Source: Rhodospirillaceae bacterium (GTDB lineage: Bacteria > Pseudomonadota > Alphaproteobacteria > Reyranellales > Reyranellaceae). From it: DNA of 64,000 bases. The position numbers and the translations under genes were made by a program. A model generated the notes under the pieces. That model was given only the letters and a program-made list of their open reading frames with translations, ran no database searches and was not told the DNA's origin. Of the stretch, positions 8,342-17,830 are shown piece by piece. Each line of letters opens with the position of its first letter. Within the stretch, counting starts at the first letter, position 1. The stretch is taken from positions 1-64,000 of the forward strand of contig WOUR01000021.1 of assembly GCA_009772935.1 (NCBI GenBank). Reading direction: 5' to 3'.

Positions 8342-10861
8342 TCATTCATTGCGCAACAAGGCAAGGGGCCGCTGCCGCAATGCCGCCAAAGTTCCCGCCA
8401 GGCCGAAGGCCAGGGTCAGAGCCATCGCTCCCACGGCGACCGCCACCGCCACGGCCGGCAGGAATGTCCATTCGAGGTTCATGAGCCGACGCACCACCAG
8501 GTAAGCCCCGAGAGTCCCTACGCCCAGGGCCGCCAGCGCGGTGGCGAGGCCCAGGAAGGCGAACTCCCAGGCGAAAGTCCCGGCGATGCGGGCCCGGGTC
8601 GCGCCCAGCACTTTCATGACCACCGCCTCGTGAACGCGGCGACGCTGGGTGGCCAGCATGGCGCCCGCCAGCACGAGCACGCCGGCCAGAATGCTGAGGA
8701 AGCCGATGACGCGGCTGGCCAGCCCGATATTGCCCAGCACGCCGGCTGCCGTCTCGATGGCGTCGCGGATGCGCACCACGGTGACGTTGGGGAACTGGTC
8801 GGTGACGGCCTTGAAGATCGCGTCCTCGGCCTCTGGCGTCGATTTCACGGTGGCGAGGAAGGTATGGGGCGCCTTGTCGAGGGTGCCGGGCGAGTAGACG
8901 AACACGAAGTTGATGGAGAGCGTCGTCCATTCGATGCGCCGCAGCGAGGCGATCTTCGCCTCGATGTCGCGCCCCAGGACGTTCACGGTGATGCTGTCAC
9001 CCAGCCCGAGACCGAACTGGTTGGCGAGGTTTTCGTCGAATGAGATGAGCTGCGGCCCGCGATAGTCGGCCGGCCACCATTCGCCGGCGACGATGCGGGA
9101 GCCCTCGGGCGGCGTCGCCGAATAGGTCACCCCGCGATCGCCCTCGACCGCCCAGCGTGCGTCGGACGGCACCGCGATCTCGCTGACCGGCTTCCCGCCG
9201 ATCTTGACGATGCGCCCACGCAGCGACGGCACCTTGTCGAGCGGACCGGCGCCGGGGATGGCAGCGATCGCCTTCTCGAAGGCCGGCATCTGGCTTGACT
9301 GGATGTCGACAAAGAAGAAGGCCGGTGCATCGCCCGGAATGCGCTGCGTCAGCTGTTGGCGCAGATTGCCCTCGATCAGGGCCGTCGCCACCAGCACGGT
9401 GAGACCGAGCCCGAGCGAGAGCATCACGATCGGCGTCGGCGCGCCCGGCCGGTGCAGGTTGGCCAGCGCCAGCCGCAGCGCGGCAAACCGGGGCTTGCCG
9501 ATCCGCGCGGCGCCCAGCATCAGCAGCCGCGCCAGCAGCGGGAAGGCGATGAAGGCGCCGACCGAGCCCAGCACGAAATAGGCCGCGATCCTGCGGCTGT
9601 CGGCGGTAAAGATCGTGAAGGCTGCCAGTGCCATCGCGACCGCGGCAATCGCCAGCGCGTCGCGCCACGCCAGCCGGCCGCCCTGCTGGACCACCGCGCC
9701 GCGCATCAAGGTCGCCGCCGAGACGCTGCGGGCGCGCATCAGCGGCACCAGGGCGAACAGGAGCGAGACCAGCAGGCCGAATCCCGCGGCCGTCGCCAGC
9801 GGTCCGGCGTAGAGCGCGACCCGCGCCCGGACCGGCAACACGTCGGCGATCGCCGACTGGGCGACGAACGGCAGGGCCGCGCCGATCACCAGGCCGATTC
9901 CCACGCCCAGCGCCGCCAGGGCGGCGAGCTGGATGAAGTAGGTCGTGAAGACCAGCCGCTCCGGCGCGCCCAGACATTTCAGGGTCGCGATCGTGCGCAG
10001 CCGCGCCGCCAGGAAGCTCGAGACGGCATTGCCCACGCCGACCCCTCCGACCAGCAGCGAGGCGAGGCCGATCAGGCCGATGAACTGCGTCAGCCGGTCG
10101 AGCCAGAAGCGGATGCCGCCGCCGGCATCGTCGAGGCCCCTCACCCGCCAGCCGGCATCGGGAAAGCGGGCCTTCAGCGCCGCGATGACTGCCTTGTCCG
10201 AGCGGCCGGGCGGCAGGCGAAGGCGGTATTCCCAGGTGAGCAGACTGCCCGGCTGGACGAGACCCGCTTCCAGGGCGGCGTCCAGGGGGATCATCAGACG
10301 CGGGCCGAGGCTCGCGAAGGCATTGAGCCCGCGGTCGGGCTCGCGTGCGATGATGCCGCGCACCTCGACCGCCGTGTCGCCCACCTTCAGCATGTCGCCC
10401 GGCGCCATGTTCATGCGGCGCAGCGCCGATTCCTCGACCGCGGCGCCCCAGATGCCGTCACGCTTGCCCAGAGCATTGGCGAGGGTGCCGCCATCGGCCA
10501 TCTCGATCTTGCCGTAGAGCGGATAGGCCGGCTCGACGGCCTTGAGCTGCACCAGCGTGGGACGGCCGTCGGGCTTGCTCGGCCGCGCCATGGCGCGGCT
10601 GTCGAGCCAGCGCACGAACTCGCCCTGCTCGCGCATGAAGGCGATCTGCTCGGGCGTCGCCTCGCGATAAAGCAGCGAGATCGCGACGTCGCCGCCCAGG
10701 ATCTCGCGCGCGTCGGCGCGCAGCCCTTCCTCGATGGCGCGGCTGAACGACAGGATCGCGGCGATGGCGCCGACACCCAGCGCCAGGCAAGCGATGAACA
10801 GGCGGAAACCGCCAAGGCCGCTGCGCATCTCGCGGCGGGCGAGGCGGAAGGCGAGGCTCAT
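8342..10861 (-). CDS. FtsX-like ABC transporter permease (YbbP type)
   Basis: An 839-residue permease with the YbbP layout: an N-terminal helix, a large periplasmic domain, three membrane helices (about residues 255-390), a second set of helices and periplasmic domain, and three final helices (about 720-830). This is a duplicated FtsX/MacB core domain. It pairs with the ATPase gene 10 bp upstream. The ybbP-ybbA genes beside tesA form a conserved arrangement thought to act in lipid or lipoprotein export, but the substrate is not established. It ends with an Arg/Leu-rich segment (ALRQRPLALLRNE) common to FtsX-type permeases. Confidence 0.92.
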   Translation of the reverse strand: MSLAFRLARREMRSGLGGFRLFIACLALGVGAIAAILSFSRAIEEGLRADAREILGGDVAISLLYREATPEQIAFMREQGEFVRWLDSRAMARPSKPDGRPTLVQLKAVEPAYPLYGKIEMADGGTLANALGKRDGIWGAAVEESALRRMNMAPGDMLKVGDTAVEVRGIIAREPDRGLNAFASLGPRLMIPLDAALEAGLVQPGSLLTWEYRLRLPPGRSDKAVIAALKARFPDAGWRVRGLDDAGGGIRFWLDRLTQFIGLIGLASLLVGGVGVGNAVSSFLAARLRTIATLKCLGAPERLVFTTYFIQLAALAALGVGIGLVIGAALPFVAQSAIADVLPVRARVALYAGPLATAAGFGLLVSLLFALVPLMRARSVSAATLMRGAVVQQGGRLAWRDALAIAAVAMALAAFTIFTADSRRIAAYFVLGSVGAFIAFPLLARLLMLGAARIGKPRFAALRLALANLHRPGAPTPIVMLSLGLGLTVLVATALIEGNLRQQLTQRIPGDAPAFFFVDIQSSQMPAFEKAIAAIPGAGPLDKVPSLRGRIVKIGGKPVSEIAVPSDARWAVEGDRGVTYSATPPEGSRIVAGEWWPADYRGPQLISFDENLANQFGLGLGDSITVNVLGRDIEAKIASLRRIEWTTLSINFVFVYSPGTLDKAPHTFLATVKSTPEAEDAIFKAVTDQFPNVTVVRIRDAIETAAGVLGNIGLASRVIGFLSILAGVLVLAGAMLATQRRRVHEAVVMKVLGATRARIAGTFAWEFAFLGLATALAALGVGTLGAYLVVRRLMNLEWTFLPAVAVAVAVGAMALTLAFGLAGTLAALRQRPLALLRNE

Positions 10862-10871
10862 GGAAACGCCG

Positions 10872-11594
10872 TCACTGCGCGGCGAGCACGCGCAGGCGAT
10901 CGTCCGCGACCAGCAGGCCGTCGGCGATGCGCAGCACGCGGTCGCACCGCTCAGCGAGGCCCATGTCGTGCGTGATCAGGATTAGCGTCGTGTTGTCGGC
11001 GCGCGCGACCTCGAACAGGAGATCCATCACCTGCTTGCCGGTGGCGCCGTCGAGATTGCCAGTTGGCTCGTCGGCCAGCATCAGCTTCGGCCGACCGACG
11101 AAGGCGCGTGCGACGGCCACGCGCTGCTGCTCGCCGCCTGAGAGCTGCGCTGGATAGTGGCCGATGCGATGGCCGAGCCCGACCCTCTTCAGCGCCGCCT
11201 CGGCCAGTTCGAACGCATCCGAACGGCCAGCGAACTCGAGCGGCAGCGCGACGTTCTCGTGCGCGGTCATGGTCGGAATGAGATGAAAACCCTGGAACAC
11301 GATGCCGATATGATCGCGCCGCAGCCGTGCGCGGTCGTCGTCGCCCATCGGGCCCATGTCGTTGCCCACGACCTCGACCCGGCCCGAGGTCGCGCGCTCC
11401 AGCCCGCCTGCCACCATCATCAGGCTCGACTTGCCAGCCCCCGACGGCCCCACCACCGCCGTAATCTCGCCGGCTGCGATGTCCAGCGTGATGCCACGCA
11501 GGATATTGACCGTGCCGGCATCGCTCGCCATGTCGAGATGCACGTCGGTCAGGCGGACGATTGGAAATTGTGCGATGGGAAGCGGCTCGGCCAA
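10872..11594 (-). CDS. ybbA: ABC transporter ATP-binding protein (YbbA/LolD type)
   Basis: A LolD/MacB-class ATPase of about 240 residues. Visible motifs: Walker A GPSGAGKSS, Q-loop FQGFHLIP, signature LSGGEQQR, Walker B LMLADEPT, and H-loop LITHD. I chose the TTG at 11594 because AGGAG sits five bases before it and homologues begin near there; a TTG further upstream at 11630 would overlap the tesA start. Works with the FtsX-like permease directly downstream. Divergent from tesA with only 24 bp between the two chosen starts, so the promoters must overlap the coding starts. Confidence 0.92.
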   Translation of the reverse strand: MAEPLPIAQFPIVRLTDVHLDMASDAGTVNILRGITLDIAAGEITAVVGPSGAGKSSLMMVAGGLERATSGRVEVVGNDMGPMGDDDRARLRRDHIGIVFQGFHLIPTMTAHENVALPLEFAGRSDAFELAEAALKRVGLGHRIGHYPAQLSGGEQQRVAVARAFVGRPKLMLADEPTGNLDGATGKQVMDLLFEVARADNTTLILITHDMGLAERCDRVLRIADGLLVADDRLRVLAAQ

Positions 11595-11618
11595 GCGGGC
11601 TCCTGGGACAGGCAAGGA

Positions 11619-12323
11619 ATGAAACTGCAAACCCGATATGGTGGTTTTACGGCGACGGTCAATTCACGGATCGCGGCATTCGTGGCGCTGATCCTGTGCT
11701 TTACGGCCGCGATGGCGCCCGCGACGGTCCATGCACAAACTGAGCCGGTGAAGCTCGCGATCCTGGGCGACAGCCTGGCCGCGGGCTACGGCCTCTCCCC
11801 GGCCCAGGCCTTTCCCAATCGCCTGCAGGCGGCGCTGAAGGACAAGGGCCGCAACGTCACCGTCATAAACCACGGAGTCTCGGGCGACACGACGATGGGC
11901 GGCCTCGAGCGCATCGACTGGATGCTGGCGGACAAGCCCGACATCGTGCTGGTCGAGCTGGGCGGCAACGACATGCTGCGCGCCCTCGATCCGGCCAGCA
12001 CGGAAAAGAACCTCGACGCCATCATCGGCAAGCTGAAGCAGGCCGGCACCACGGTCTGGCTGGTCGGCATGCTGGCGCCGCGCAACTTCGGCCCGGAATA
12101 CGTCAAGCAGTTCGACGGCCTCTACCAGAAGCTCGCCGACAAGCACGGCGTGCCACTCTATCCCTTCTTCCTCGACGGCGTGGCTCAGGATCCCGCGCTC
12201 AACCAGCCCGACGGCATCCATCCCAACGCCAAGGGCGTCGACGTCATCGTCGAGCGCATCCTGCCTTTCGTGACGAAGAATCTCGACGATGCCGCGTCTG
12301 TTCGTCGCCCTGCCCGTCCCTGA
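11619..12323 (+). CDS. tesA: Arylesterase / multifunctional acyl-CoA thioesterase I (SGNH hydrolase)
   Basis: A 234-residue exported SGNH hydrolase. The signal peptide is about residues 1-36 (hydrophobic AAFVALILCFTAAMA, cleavage near VHAQ). Catalytic blocks are clear: block I GDSLAAGYGL with the nucleophile Ser, block II Gly in VSGDTT, block III GGNDMLR, and block V DGIHPN with Asp and His. TesA hydrolyses acyl-CoA and aryl esters in the periplasm. AAGGA lies before the ATG. Divergence from ybbA-ybbP is the conserved arrangement. Its last 35 bp overlap thpR in another frame. Confidence 0.93.
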   Translation: MKLQTRYGGFTATVNSRIAAFVALILCFTAAMAPATVHAQTEPVKLAILGDSLAAGYGLSPAQAFPNRLQAALKDKGRNVTVINHGVSGDTTMGGLERIDWMLADKPDIVLVELGGNDMLRALDPASTEKNLDAIIGKLKQAGTTVWLVGMLAPRNFGPEYVKQFDGLYQKLADKHGVPLYPFFLDGVAQDPALNQPDGIHPNAKGVDVIVERILPFVTKNLDDAASVRRPARP

Positions 12324-12834
12324 CGAAATCGCGGACGCGCTGTCGGCGCTGCAGTCGGGTGTGCCCGACGCGCGCTGGGTGCCGGCCGAGAACCTGCATG
12401 TCACGCTCTGCTTCGCAGGCGAGATCCAGGGTGGCACGATGCGCGACTTCGAGGAGGAGCTGGCCGACGTTGAAGGTCCGCCCTTCCCGGTGGCGATCGC
12501 CGGCGTCGACCAGTTCAGCAACGGCAAGCAACCGCGCGCCCTGGTCGCCGTCGTCGAGCGTAGCGAGCGACTCGACTGGCTGCAGCAGAAGGTAACCACC
12601 GTCGCGCGCAACTGCGGCATCGAGGTTGACCGCCGCAAGTACCGCCCGCACGTCACCCTGGCGCGCTTCCCCGCGGGCGGCGAAACCGGCCATCACATCG
12701 CGCAGTTCATGGCGAGCCACGGCACGTTTCGGCTGGAGCCTTGGGTGGCCGAGCACTTCACGCTCTATTCGAGCCGCACCGGCCGTGGCGGGCCGATCTA
12801 TACGGCCGAAGCGACCTATGATCTGACCTTCTGA
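12289..12834 (+). CDS. thpR: RNA 2',3'-cyclic phosphodiesterase (2H phosphoesterase)
   Basis: A 181-residue 2H-phosphoesterase of LigT/ThpR type. The two catalytic H-x-T-x motifs are present: HVTL at about residue 37 (NLHVTLCFAG) and HVTL at about residue 122 (RPHVTLARF). The start MPRLFVALPVPDEI is standard for the family. These enzymes open 2',3'-cyclic phosphates at RNA ends; the cell role is unclear. Translation starts inside the 3' end of tesA, which suggests coupling. Confidence 0.93.
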   Translation: MPRLFVALPVPDEIADALSALQSGVPDARWVPAENLHVTLCFAGEIQGGTMRDFEEELADVEGPPFPVAIAGVDQFSNGKQPRALVAVVERSERLDWLQQKVTTVARNCGIEVDRRKYRPHVTLARFPAGGETGHHIAQFMASHGTFRLEPWVAEHFTLYSSRTGRGGPIYTAEATYDLTF

Positions 12835-12896
12835 GGACTGCAACCGAGAGTTTTCATCTCGCTATTTCTGCTACAGTGGCGACAGAGGAAGACCGC

Positions 12897-13454
12897 ATGA
12901 TCCGTCGCCTTGCGCTCGCGCTGTTGTTCGTCGCCAGCACCGCTCACGGCCAACCGCCCGATCTGGAGGCGATCGGGAGGCAACCGGGAACCGAAATCAT
13001 CAGGCAGGGCGACACGGTCGAGATTCGCCGCGGCGGCGTGACCGTCATCGTCGACAAGAACGGCGGAGAGTTGGGGATCGACCGCTCCCGTCCGGCGGTC
13101 CTTTGTTATTGGAGCATAGCAGTTGCGGTGAAGATCAGCGCCGACCTCTGCTATCCAGGCGAGTTCGCGGAACTCAGCAGGACACTCGGTGAGCAAATTG
13201 CGGCAATGAACGACTTCATTGTCGTCAATAGTCTCCGGCCGGTGACCAAGGACTCGCTCGAGAAGAGCATTGCGGATCGCTTCACGGAGACAGCCGCCCG
13301 CATGAAAGCGGTCGGAGTGCCTCCCGCTCAGTATTGCCAACGCGAACGCGAGGCCTTCCTCGTTCCCTGGAACGCCGACCTCAGCAAGTTCCGCCAATCG
13401 TTCCAGGGCGTACTGGCGGTGCCGCGCCCGCCCGCATCCAATCCCTGTCTTTAG
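12897..13454 (+). CDS. Hypothetical exported protein
   Basis: About 185 residues from ATG 12897, chosen because GAGGAA precedes it and a signal peptide follows at once (MIRRLALALLFVASTAHGQ). The mature part begins with a short beta-rich segment (DTVEIRRGGVTVIVDKNGGEL) and continues as mostly helical sequence with four Cys residues that could form disulfides. I recognise no family. It follows thpR by 62 bp on the same strand but has its own ribosome site. Confidence 0.65.
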   Translation: MIRRLALALLFVASTAHGQPPDLEAIGRQPGTEIIRQGDTVEIRRGGVTVIVDKNGGELGIDRSRPAVLCYWSIAVAVKISADLCYPGEFAELSRTLGEQIAAMNDFIVVNSLRPVTKDSLEKSIADRFTETAARMKAVGVPPAQYCQREREAFLVPWNADLSKFRQSFQGVLAVPRPPASNPCL

Positions 13455-13572
13455 CGACGCTTGAAGTCCTGCACCTCGCGCTCGTGCTTTTGAGCGGCGG
13501 CGCGCCGATCTACAAAGACGAATCCGAGCATCCGCTGACGTTTTAGCTAATAAAGGGGGAAGGTCCCTCGGG

Positions 13573-14616
13573 TCACACGAACGTCAGCAGCCGCCGCGGA
13601 TTTCCAACCAGGATCGCGTCGATCTCGGCTTCGCTGTAGCCGCGCTTCTGCATCATCGGCACGACGTTGCGGAAGATGTGGCCATAGCCGTGGCCGCCGA
13701 AGCTCGCGAGGCGGGTGCGGTAGCAGATGTCGTGGCTGATCACGACGCGCTCCAGATGCCCCGCCTCGATCAACGCGCGGATCAGCTTGAGCCGCGTCGC
13801 GTCGTTGGGCATGTCGATGTCGGAAAGGCCGTAGTAGCTCGATTCCTGGCCGAACAAGTCGAACTCCACCGTGACGCCGGAGTCGGCCAGCTTCAGCAAG
13901 CGCGGCTCGTCGAAGATGGTGCGATCGATGTGGCTGACGACGATGCGTTCGGTCGGAAAGCCGGCCGCTTTGGCAAAGTCCGCGATCTCCTGCGGCTGGT
14001 CGGGATCGCGACCCGGATGGACGTTGATCGCGGCACCGGTCTCGCTCGCGGCGATGAAGGCACCCTGCATCACGCGTTTCTCGGTGTCGGTCCACGGTGC
14101 CTGGCAGCCGATCTCGCCGATCATGCCGGCACAGACGTCGGTCCCCCAGGCGCCGTCGTGGATCTGGCCGATCATCTCGGCGGCGAAATCCTCGACCGTG
14201 CGGTCGTGGTTCCGGGGATCCTGGTAGTCGTTCACGTAATAGCCGCAGCCCATCACCAGATGGACGCCGGTGCCGGCCGCGATGCGGCGCAGCCCGTTGG
14301 GATCGGGCGAGAGGCCGCCGCAGGACAGCTCGACGATGGCGTCGCCGCCCTCGTGCTTCATCATCGCCACCTCGCGGGTGGCGATGTCCTCGAGGTCGAG
14401 CATGTACTTGCGGCCGGCGCGCTTGATGCCGTGGCCGTAGTTGATCTGCCAGACATTCTCCAGGGTGATCTCGGGGCCGAGATCGTTGTCGGAGCGCGTG
14501 CCGGGCGGGCGGATGTCGCAGAGCACGTGTTCGTGCATCAGCGTGCGCCCCAGTCGCTCGGGCTCGATCGGCCCGAGGACGGTCTGGATCTTTCCCTTCA
14601 GCTCGGGACGGCTCAT
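13573..14616 (-). CDS. Phosphotriesterase-family metal-dependent hydrolase
   Basis: A 347-residue TIM-barrel amidohydrolase of the phosphotriesterase / phosphotriesterase-like lactonase group. The metal site starts at GRTLMHEHVLCD (H-x-H); further metal-binding positions fall at INVHPGRD, VVSHIDRT and VVISHDICYR. The start was placed at the ATG at 14616, not further upstream, because homologues begin just before the GPIEPERLGRTLMHEH motif and it overlaps the preceding Bug gene by 4 bp (ATGA). The substrate may be a lactone or ester; coupling to a solute receptor suggests uptake and hydrolysis of one compound. Confidence 0.9.
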   Translation of the reverse strand: MSRPELKGKIQTVLGPIEPERLGRTLMHEHVLCDIRPPGTRSDNDLGPEITLENVWQINYGHGIKRAGRKYMLDLEDIATREVAMMKHEGGDAIVELSCGGLSPDPNGLRRIAAGTGVHLVMGCGYYVNDYQDPRNHDRTVEDFAAEMIGQIHDGAWGTDVCAGMIGEIGCQAPWTDTEKRVMQGAFIAASETGAAINVHPGRDPDQPQEIADFAKAAGFPTERIVVSHIDRTIFDEPRLLKLADSGVTVEFDLFGQESSYYGLSDIDMPNDATRLKLIRALIEAGHLERVVISHDICYRTRLASFGGHGYGHIFRNVVPMMQKRGYSEAEIDAILVGNPRRLLTFV

Positions 14617-15626
14617 TGCGGTTGCAGCTTCGCCGCCTCGACGACCTTCTTCCACTTCGCGTACTCGGCGGTCATGTGCTTGGAGAGGTCCTCCGAGGAG
14701 CCGCCGAGCTCGGCGGCGCCGGCGTCGCGAATCTTCTTGATGATGTCGGGCGACTTGGAGGCCTTCACCAGCTCGTCGGAGAGCTTCTTTACGATCTCCG
14801 GTGGCGTGCCGGCCGGGGCCGCCACATACCACCAGGGTGCCGCATCGAAGCCCGCGAAGCCCTGTTCGGCGATGGTCGGCGTATCCGGAAGCGAGAACCA
14901 GCGCTTGCCCGAGCTGACGCCCAGCGCCCGCAGCGTTCCGGACTGGATGTGCGGCAGGTAGGGCGGCAGGTTGTCCATCGTGCTGGGAATGTGCCCGGCC
15001 AGCAGGTCCTTCAGCACCAGCGAGCTGCCGCGATAGACGACATGCTCGACCTTGAAGCCCGCGAGCGACTGGAAATACTCCATTGCCAGGTGGCCCGTGC
15101 CGCCGATCGCCGGCGAGCCGAAGCTCACCTTGTTGGGGCCCTGCTTCTTGCAATACTCGACATATTCCTTGGCCGTGTTCACCGGCATGGAGGGATGCAC
15201 CGCCAGCACGTTGGCGACCTCGCCGAACAGCGCGACCGGCGCAAAACTCTTCACGCTGTCGTAAGGCATGTTCTTGTAGAGGAACTGGTTGGTGACGGCG
15301 GTGCCGACGGTGCCGAGCAGCAGCGTGTAGCCGTCGGCCGGGGACTTGGCGACGATCTCGGCCCCGACATTGCCGCCGGCGCCGCTCTTGTTGTCGACCA
15401 CGAAGGTCTGGCCCCAGACTTCCTGGAGGTGCGCCGAGGCGATGCGGCCCAGAAGATCGGTCGTCCCGCCCGGTGCGAAGGGCACGACCACGCGGACCTG
15501 CTTGTTAGGGTAGGTCGACTGCGCCCAGCCGTGGCGGGCCAGCATCGGGGCGGCGAGAGGAACGGAGGCGGCGCCCGCGATCAGGCTGCGGCGTCCGATC
15601 GTCCTGGCGATTGTCTTATTGGTCAT
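14613..15626 (-). CDS. Bug-family (tripartite tricarboxylate transporter) periplasmic binding protein
   Basis: A 337-residue secreted receptor. The N-terminus TIGRRSLIAGAASVPLAAP has a twin-Arg-like basic start and signal peptide. The mature protein has the Bug hallmarks: YPNKQVRVVVPFAPGGTTDLLGRI, VVDNKSGAGGNVGAE, and SPADGYTLLLG. Bug receptors bind small carboxylates. No TctA or TctB membrane gene is nearby, so it is an orphan receptor. Translationally coupled to the phosphotriesterase-like gene. Confidence 0.92.
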   Translation of the reverse strand: MTNKTIARTIGRRSLIAGAASVPLAAPMLARHGWAQSTYPNKQVRVVVPFAPGGTTDLLGRIASAHLQEVWGQTFVVDNKSGAGGNVGAEIVAKSPADGYTLLLGTVGTAVTNQFLYKNMPYDSVKSFAPVALFGEVANVLAVHPSMPVNTAKEYVEYCKKQGPNKVSFGSPAIGGTGHLAMEYFQSLAGFKVEHVVYRGSSLVLKDLLAGHIPSTMDNLPPYLPHIQSGTLRALGVSSGKRWFSLPDTPTIAEQGFAGFDAAPWWYVAAPAGTPPEIVKKLSDELVKASKSPDIIKKIRDAGAAELGGSSEDLSKHMTAEYAKWKKVVEAAKLQPQ

Positions 15627-15679
15627 GGCGAAGCTCCCTTGTTCGGGCGACTATATCGTCCGCCAATTGGGAGTTAAAT

Positions 15680-17830
15680 GTGACCGCAGCATTGATTGGG
15701 TACACAGATCGCATCTCGGTACGGAGCGGCGAGAAGATCAGTTTCAAGGTCTCGAGCGCGGGACCCAACCCCTATCACGCCACCCTCGTGCGCATCGTGC
15801 GCGGCGATCCCAATCCTGGCGGGCCGCCACCGAAGTTCGAGGATATGTCGGATCTGTTCGACGGCCGCTTCGCCTCGCGGATCCAGCACGGCTGGCCCGG
15901 CTCCTACGGCCTGGTGGAGGGAGCGAAGGACCTCAAGCTCCCGGCCTCGCTCCAGGTCGAGGCACTGATCTGGCCGACCCTGCCCGAGGACGGACCGCAG
16001 ACGGTGATCTCGCACCGCGATCCCGTCACCGGCGCGGGCTTCGCGCTGGTGCTGACGCCCGACGGGATGGCGCTGGAGACGGGTGCCGATCGCGTGGTGG
16101 TCGGCAAGAAGTTGCGATCACGCACCTGGTATCGCGTCTGGGCCAGCGCGGATCCGGAGACAGGTCGGCTGCGCGTCGGCCAGCAGCCGCTGGCGCGCGC
16201 CTTCGGCACCGACGACGAAGGCGAGGCGAGCGGCAAGGCTTCGTCTCCCGCCCTGGAGGCCGCCGCCCCGGTGATGATCGGTGCGGAGCCGGCGACCGAC
16301 CGGCCAGCGCAGCGCTGCTTCAACGGCAAGATCGAGGCGCCGTGCATCCAGGGCTTTGCCGCCTGGGATTTCACGCGCCGCATGGACTCGATGGAGATCG
16401 AAGATACCGGCCCCAACCGGTTGCACGGCAAGCTGATCAACCTGCCGACGCGTGCCATGAAGGGCTCCGCCTGGACCGGGGCCGAGCGCGACTGGCGGCG
16501 CGCGCCGCATCACTACGCCGCCATCCACTTCCACGACGACGACCTGCACGACTGCAACTGGCTCGACGATTTCAGCTTCATCGTCCCGAAGGAAATGAAG
16601 AGCGGCATCTACGGCATGCAGCTCACCTGCGGGAGCCATCGCGACATCGTCCCGTTCTTCGTACGGCCACAGGTCGGCAAGCCGCAGGCCAAGGTCTGCT
16701 ATCTCGCCTCGACCTTCACCTACCAAGTCTACTCCAACTTCTCCCGCGGCATGTTCGACGACGCCTTCCGCAAGAGGGTCGCCGACTGGAAGGCCTATCC
16801 GCACAATCCCGACGACCATGGCGACTACGGGCTGTCGACCTACAACCATCACCGCGACGGTTCAGGCGTCGCCTATTCCTCGCGGCTGCGGCCGCTGCTC
16901 ACCTGGCGGCCGAACTTCCTCAGTTTCAACGACGAGGCGGGCTCGGGTCTGCGCCACCTGCCGGCCGACACACATCTCACCGGCTGGCTCGACCGCATGG
17001 GCGTGGCCTTCGACGTGGTGACCGACCACGACCTCGACGAGAAGGGCGTCGAACTGCTCGCCTCCTACAAGGTCGTGCTGACCGGCTCGCATCCGGAGTA
17101 TCACACCGAGGGCACGCTCGACGCGCTCCAGGCCTATACGGAGAGCGGCGGCCGGCTGATGTATCTCGGCGGCAACGGCTTTTATTGGCGGGTGGCGCTG
17201 TCGCCCAAGGTGCCCGGCGCCATCGAGGTGCGGCGCACCGAGGGCGGCATCCGCACCTGGGCGGCCGAGCCCGGCGAGTACTACCACGCCTTCGACGGCG
17301 CCTATGGCGGCCTGTGGCGGCGTTCGGACCGGCCGCCCAACCTCCTCTGCGGCATCGGCTTTTCGAGCCAGGGCACCTTCGTTGGCGATTCCTACCGGCA
17401 ATCGCCGGCGGCACGCGACAATTCCCACGCCTGGGTGTTCGAAGGCATTAAGGACGAGCTGTTCGGCGGCTACGGTTTTTCGGGCGGCGGCGCCGCGGGC
17501 TTCGAGCTCGACCGGCTAGACCACCGGCTGGGCAGCCCGCTCAACGCCGTGGTGCTGGCCTCATCGGAAGGCCACGACCGGCGGAACTTCGTGGTGGTCC
17601 ACGAGGAACGGCTGGGCTTCACCACGACCATTCCCGGCCAGACGCTCGAGCAACTGATCCGGGCCGACATGACCTACATCGAGAAGCCCGAGGGCGGGGC
17701 CGTGTTCTCGGTGGGTTCAATCACCTATTGCGGCAGCCTGCCCCACAACAAGTTCGACAACGACGTGTCGCGGCTCACCTTCAACGTGCTGAACCGGTTT
17801 GGAGAACTTGGTCTCAAATGGCCTTTTTGA
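15680..17830 (+). CDS. N,N-dimethylformamidase large-subunit-like protein
   Basis: About 716 residues from GTG 15680 (GGGAG six bases before). It resembles the large (beta) subunit of N,N-dimethylformamidase: an N-terminal beta-sandwich opening with IGYTDRISVRSGEKISF, a concanavalin-like domain with RTWYRVWAS, then the catalytic region with YLASTFTYQVYSN, GLSTYNHHRDGSGVAY, GSHPEYHTEGTLDAL and RLMYLGGNGFYWRV. The known enzyme is an amidase with a mononuclear iron held by two Tyr and one Glu. The separate small subunit seen in Paracoccus is not found nearby. The substrate may differ. Its end overlaps the convergent phosphatase gene by 17 bp. Confidence 0.82.
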   Translation: MTAALIGYTDRISVRSGEKISFKVSSAGPNPYHATLVRIVRGDPNPGGPPPKFEDMSDLFDGRFASRIQHGWPGSYGLVEGAKDLKLPASLQVEALIWPTLPEDGPQTVISHRDPVTGAGFALVLTPDGMALETGADRVVVGKKLRSRTWYRVWASADPETGRLRVGQQPLARAFGTDDEGEASGKASSPALEAAAPVMIGAEPATDRPAQRCFNGKIEAPCIQGFAAWDFTRRMDSMEIEDTGPNRLHGKLINLPTRAMKGSAWTGAERDWRRAPHHYAAIHFHDDDLHDCNWLDDFSFIVPKEMKSGIYGMQLTCGSHRDIVPFFVRPQVGKPQAKVCYLASTFTYQVYSNFSRGMFDDAFRKRVADWKAYPHNPDDHGDYGLSTYNHHRDGSGVAYSSRLRPLLTWRPNFLSFNDEAGSGLRHLPADTHLTGWLDRMGVAFDVVTDHDLDEKGVELLASYKVVLTGSHPEYHTEGTLDALQAYTESGGRLMYLGGNGFYWRVALSPKVPGAIEVRRTEGGIRTWAAEPGEYYHAFDGAYGGLWRRSDRPPNLLCGIGFSSQGTFVGDSYRQSPAARDNSHAWVFEGIKDELFGGYGFSGGGAAGFELDRLDHRLGSPLNAVVLASSEGHDRRNFVVVHEERLGFTTTIPGQTLEQLIRADMTYIEKPEGGAVFSVGSITYCGSLPHNKFDNDVSRLTFNVLNRFGELGLKWPF

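Noticed and set aside
9356..10975. 539-residue plus-strand frame opposite the FtsX-like permease
   Set aside because: Antisense shadow; the opposite frame has clear membrane helices and family match.
13334..13546. Short plus-strand frame after the exported hypothetical gene
   Set aside because: Overlaps the real gene in another frame, basic and low complexity, no ribosome site.
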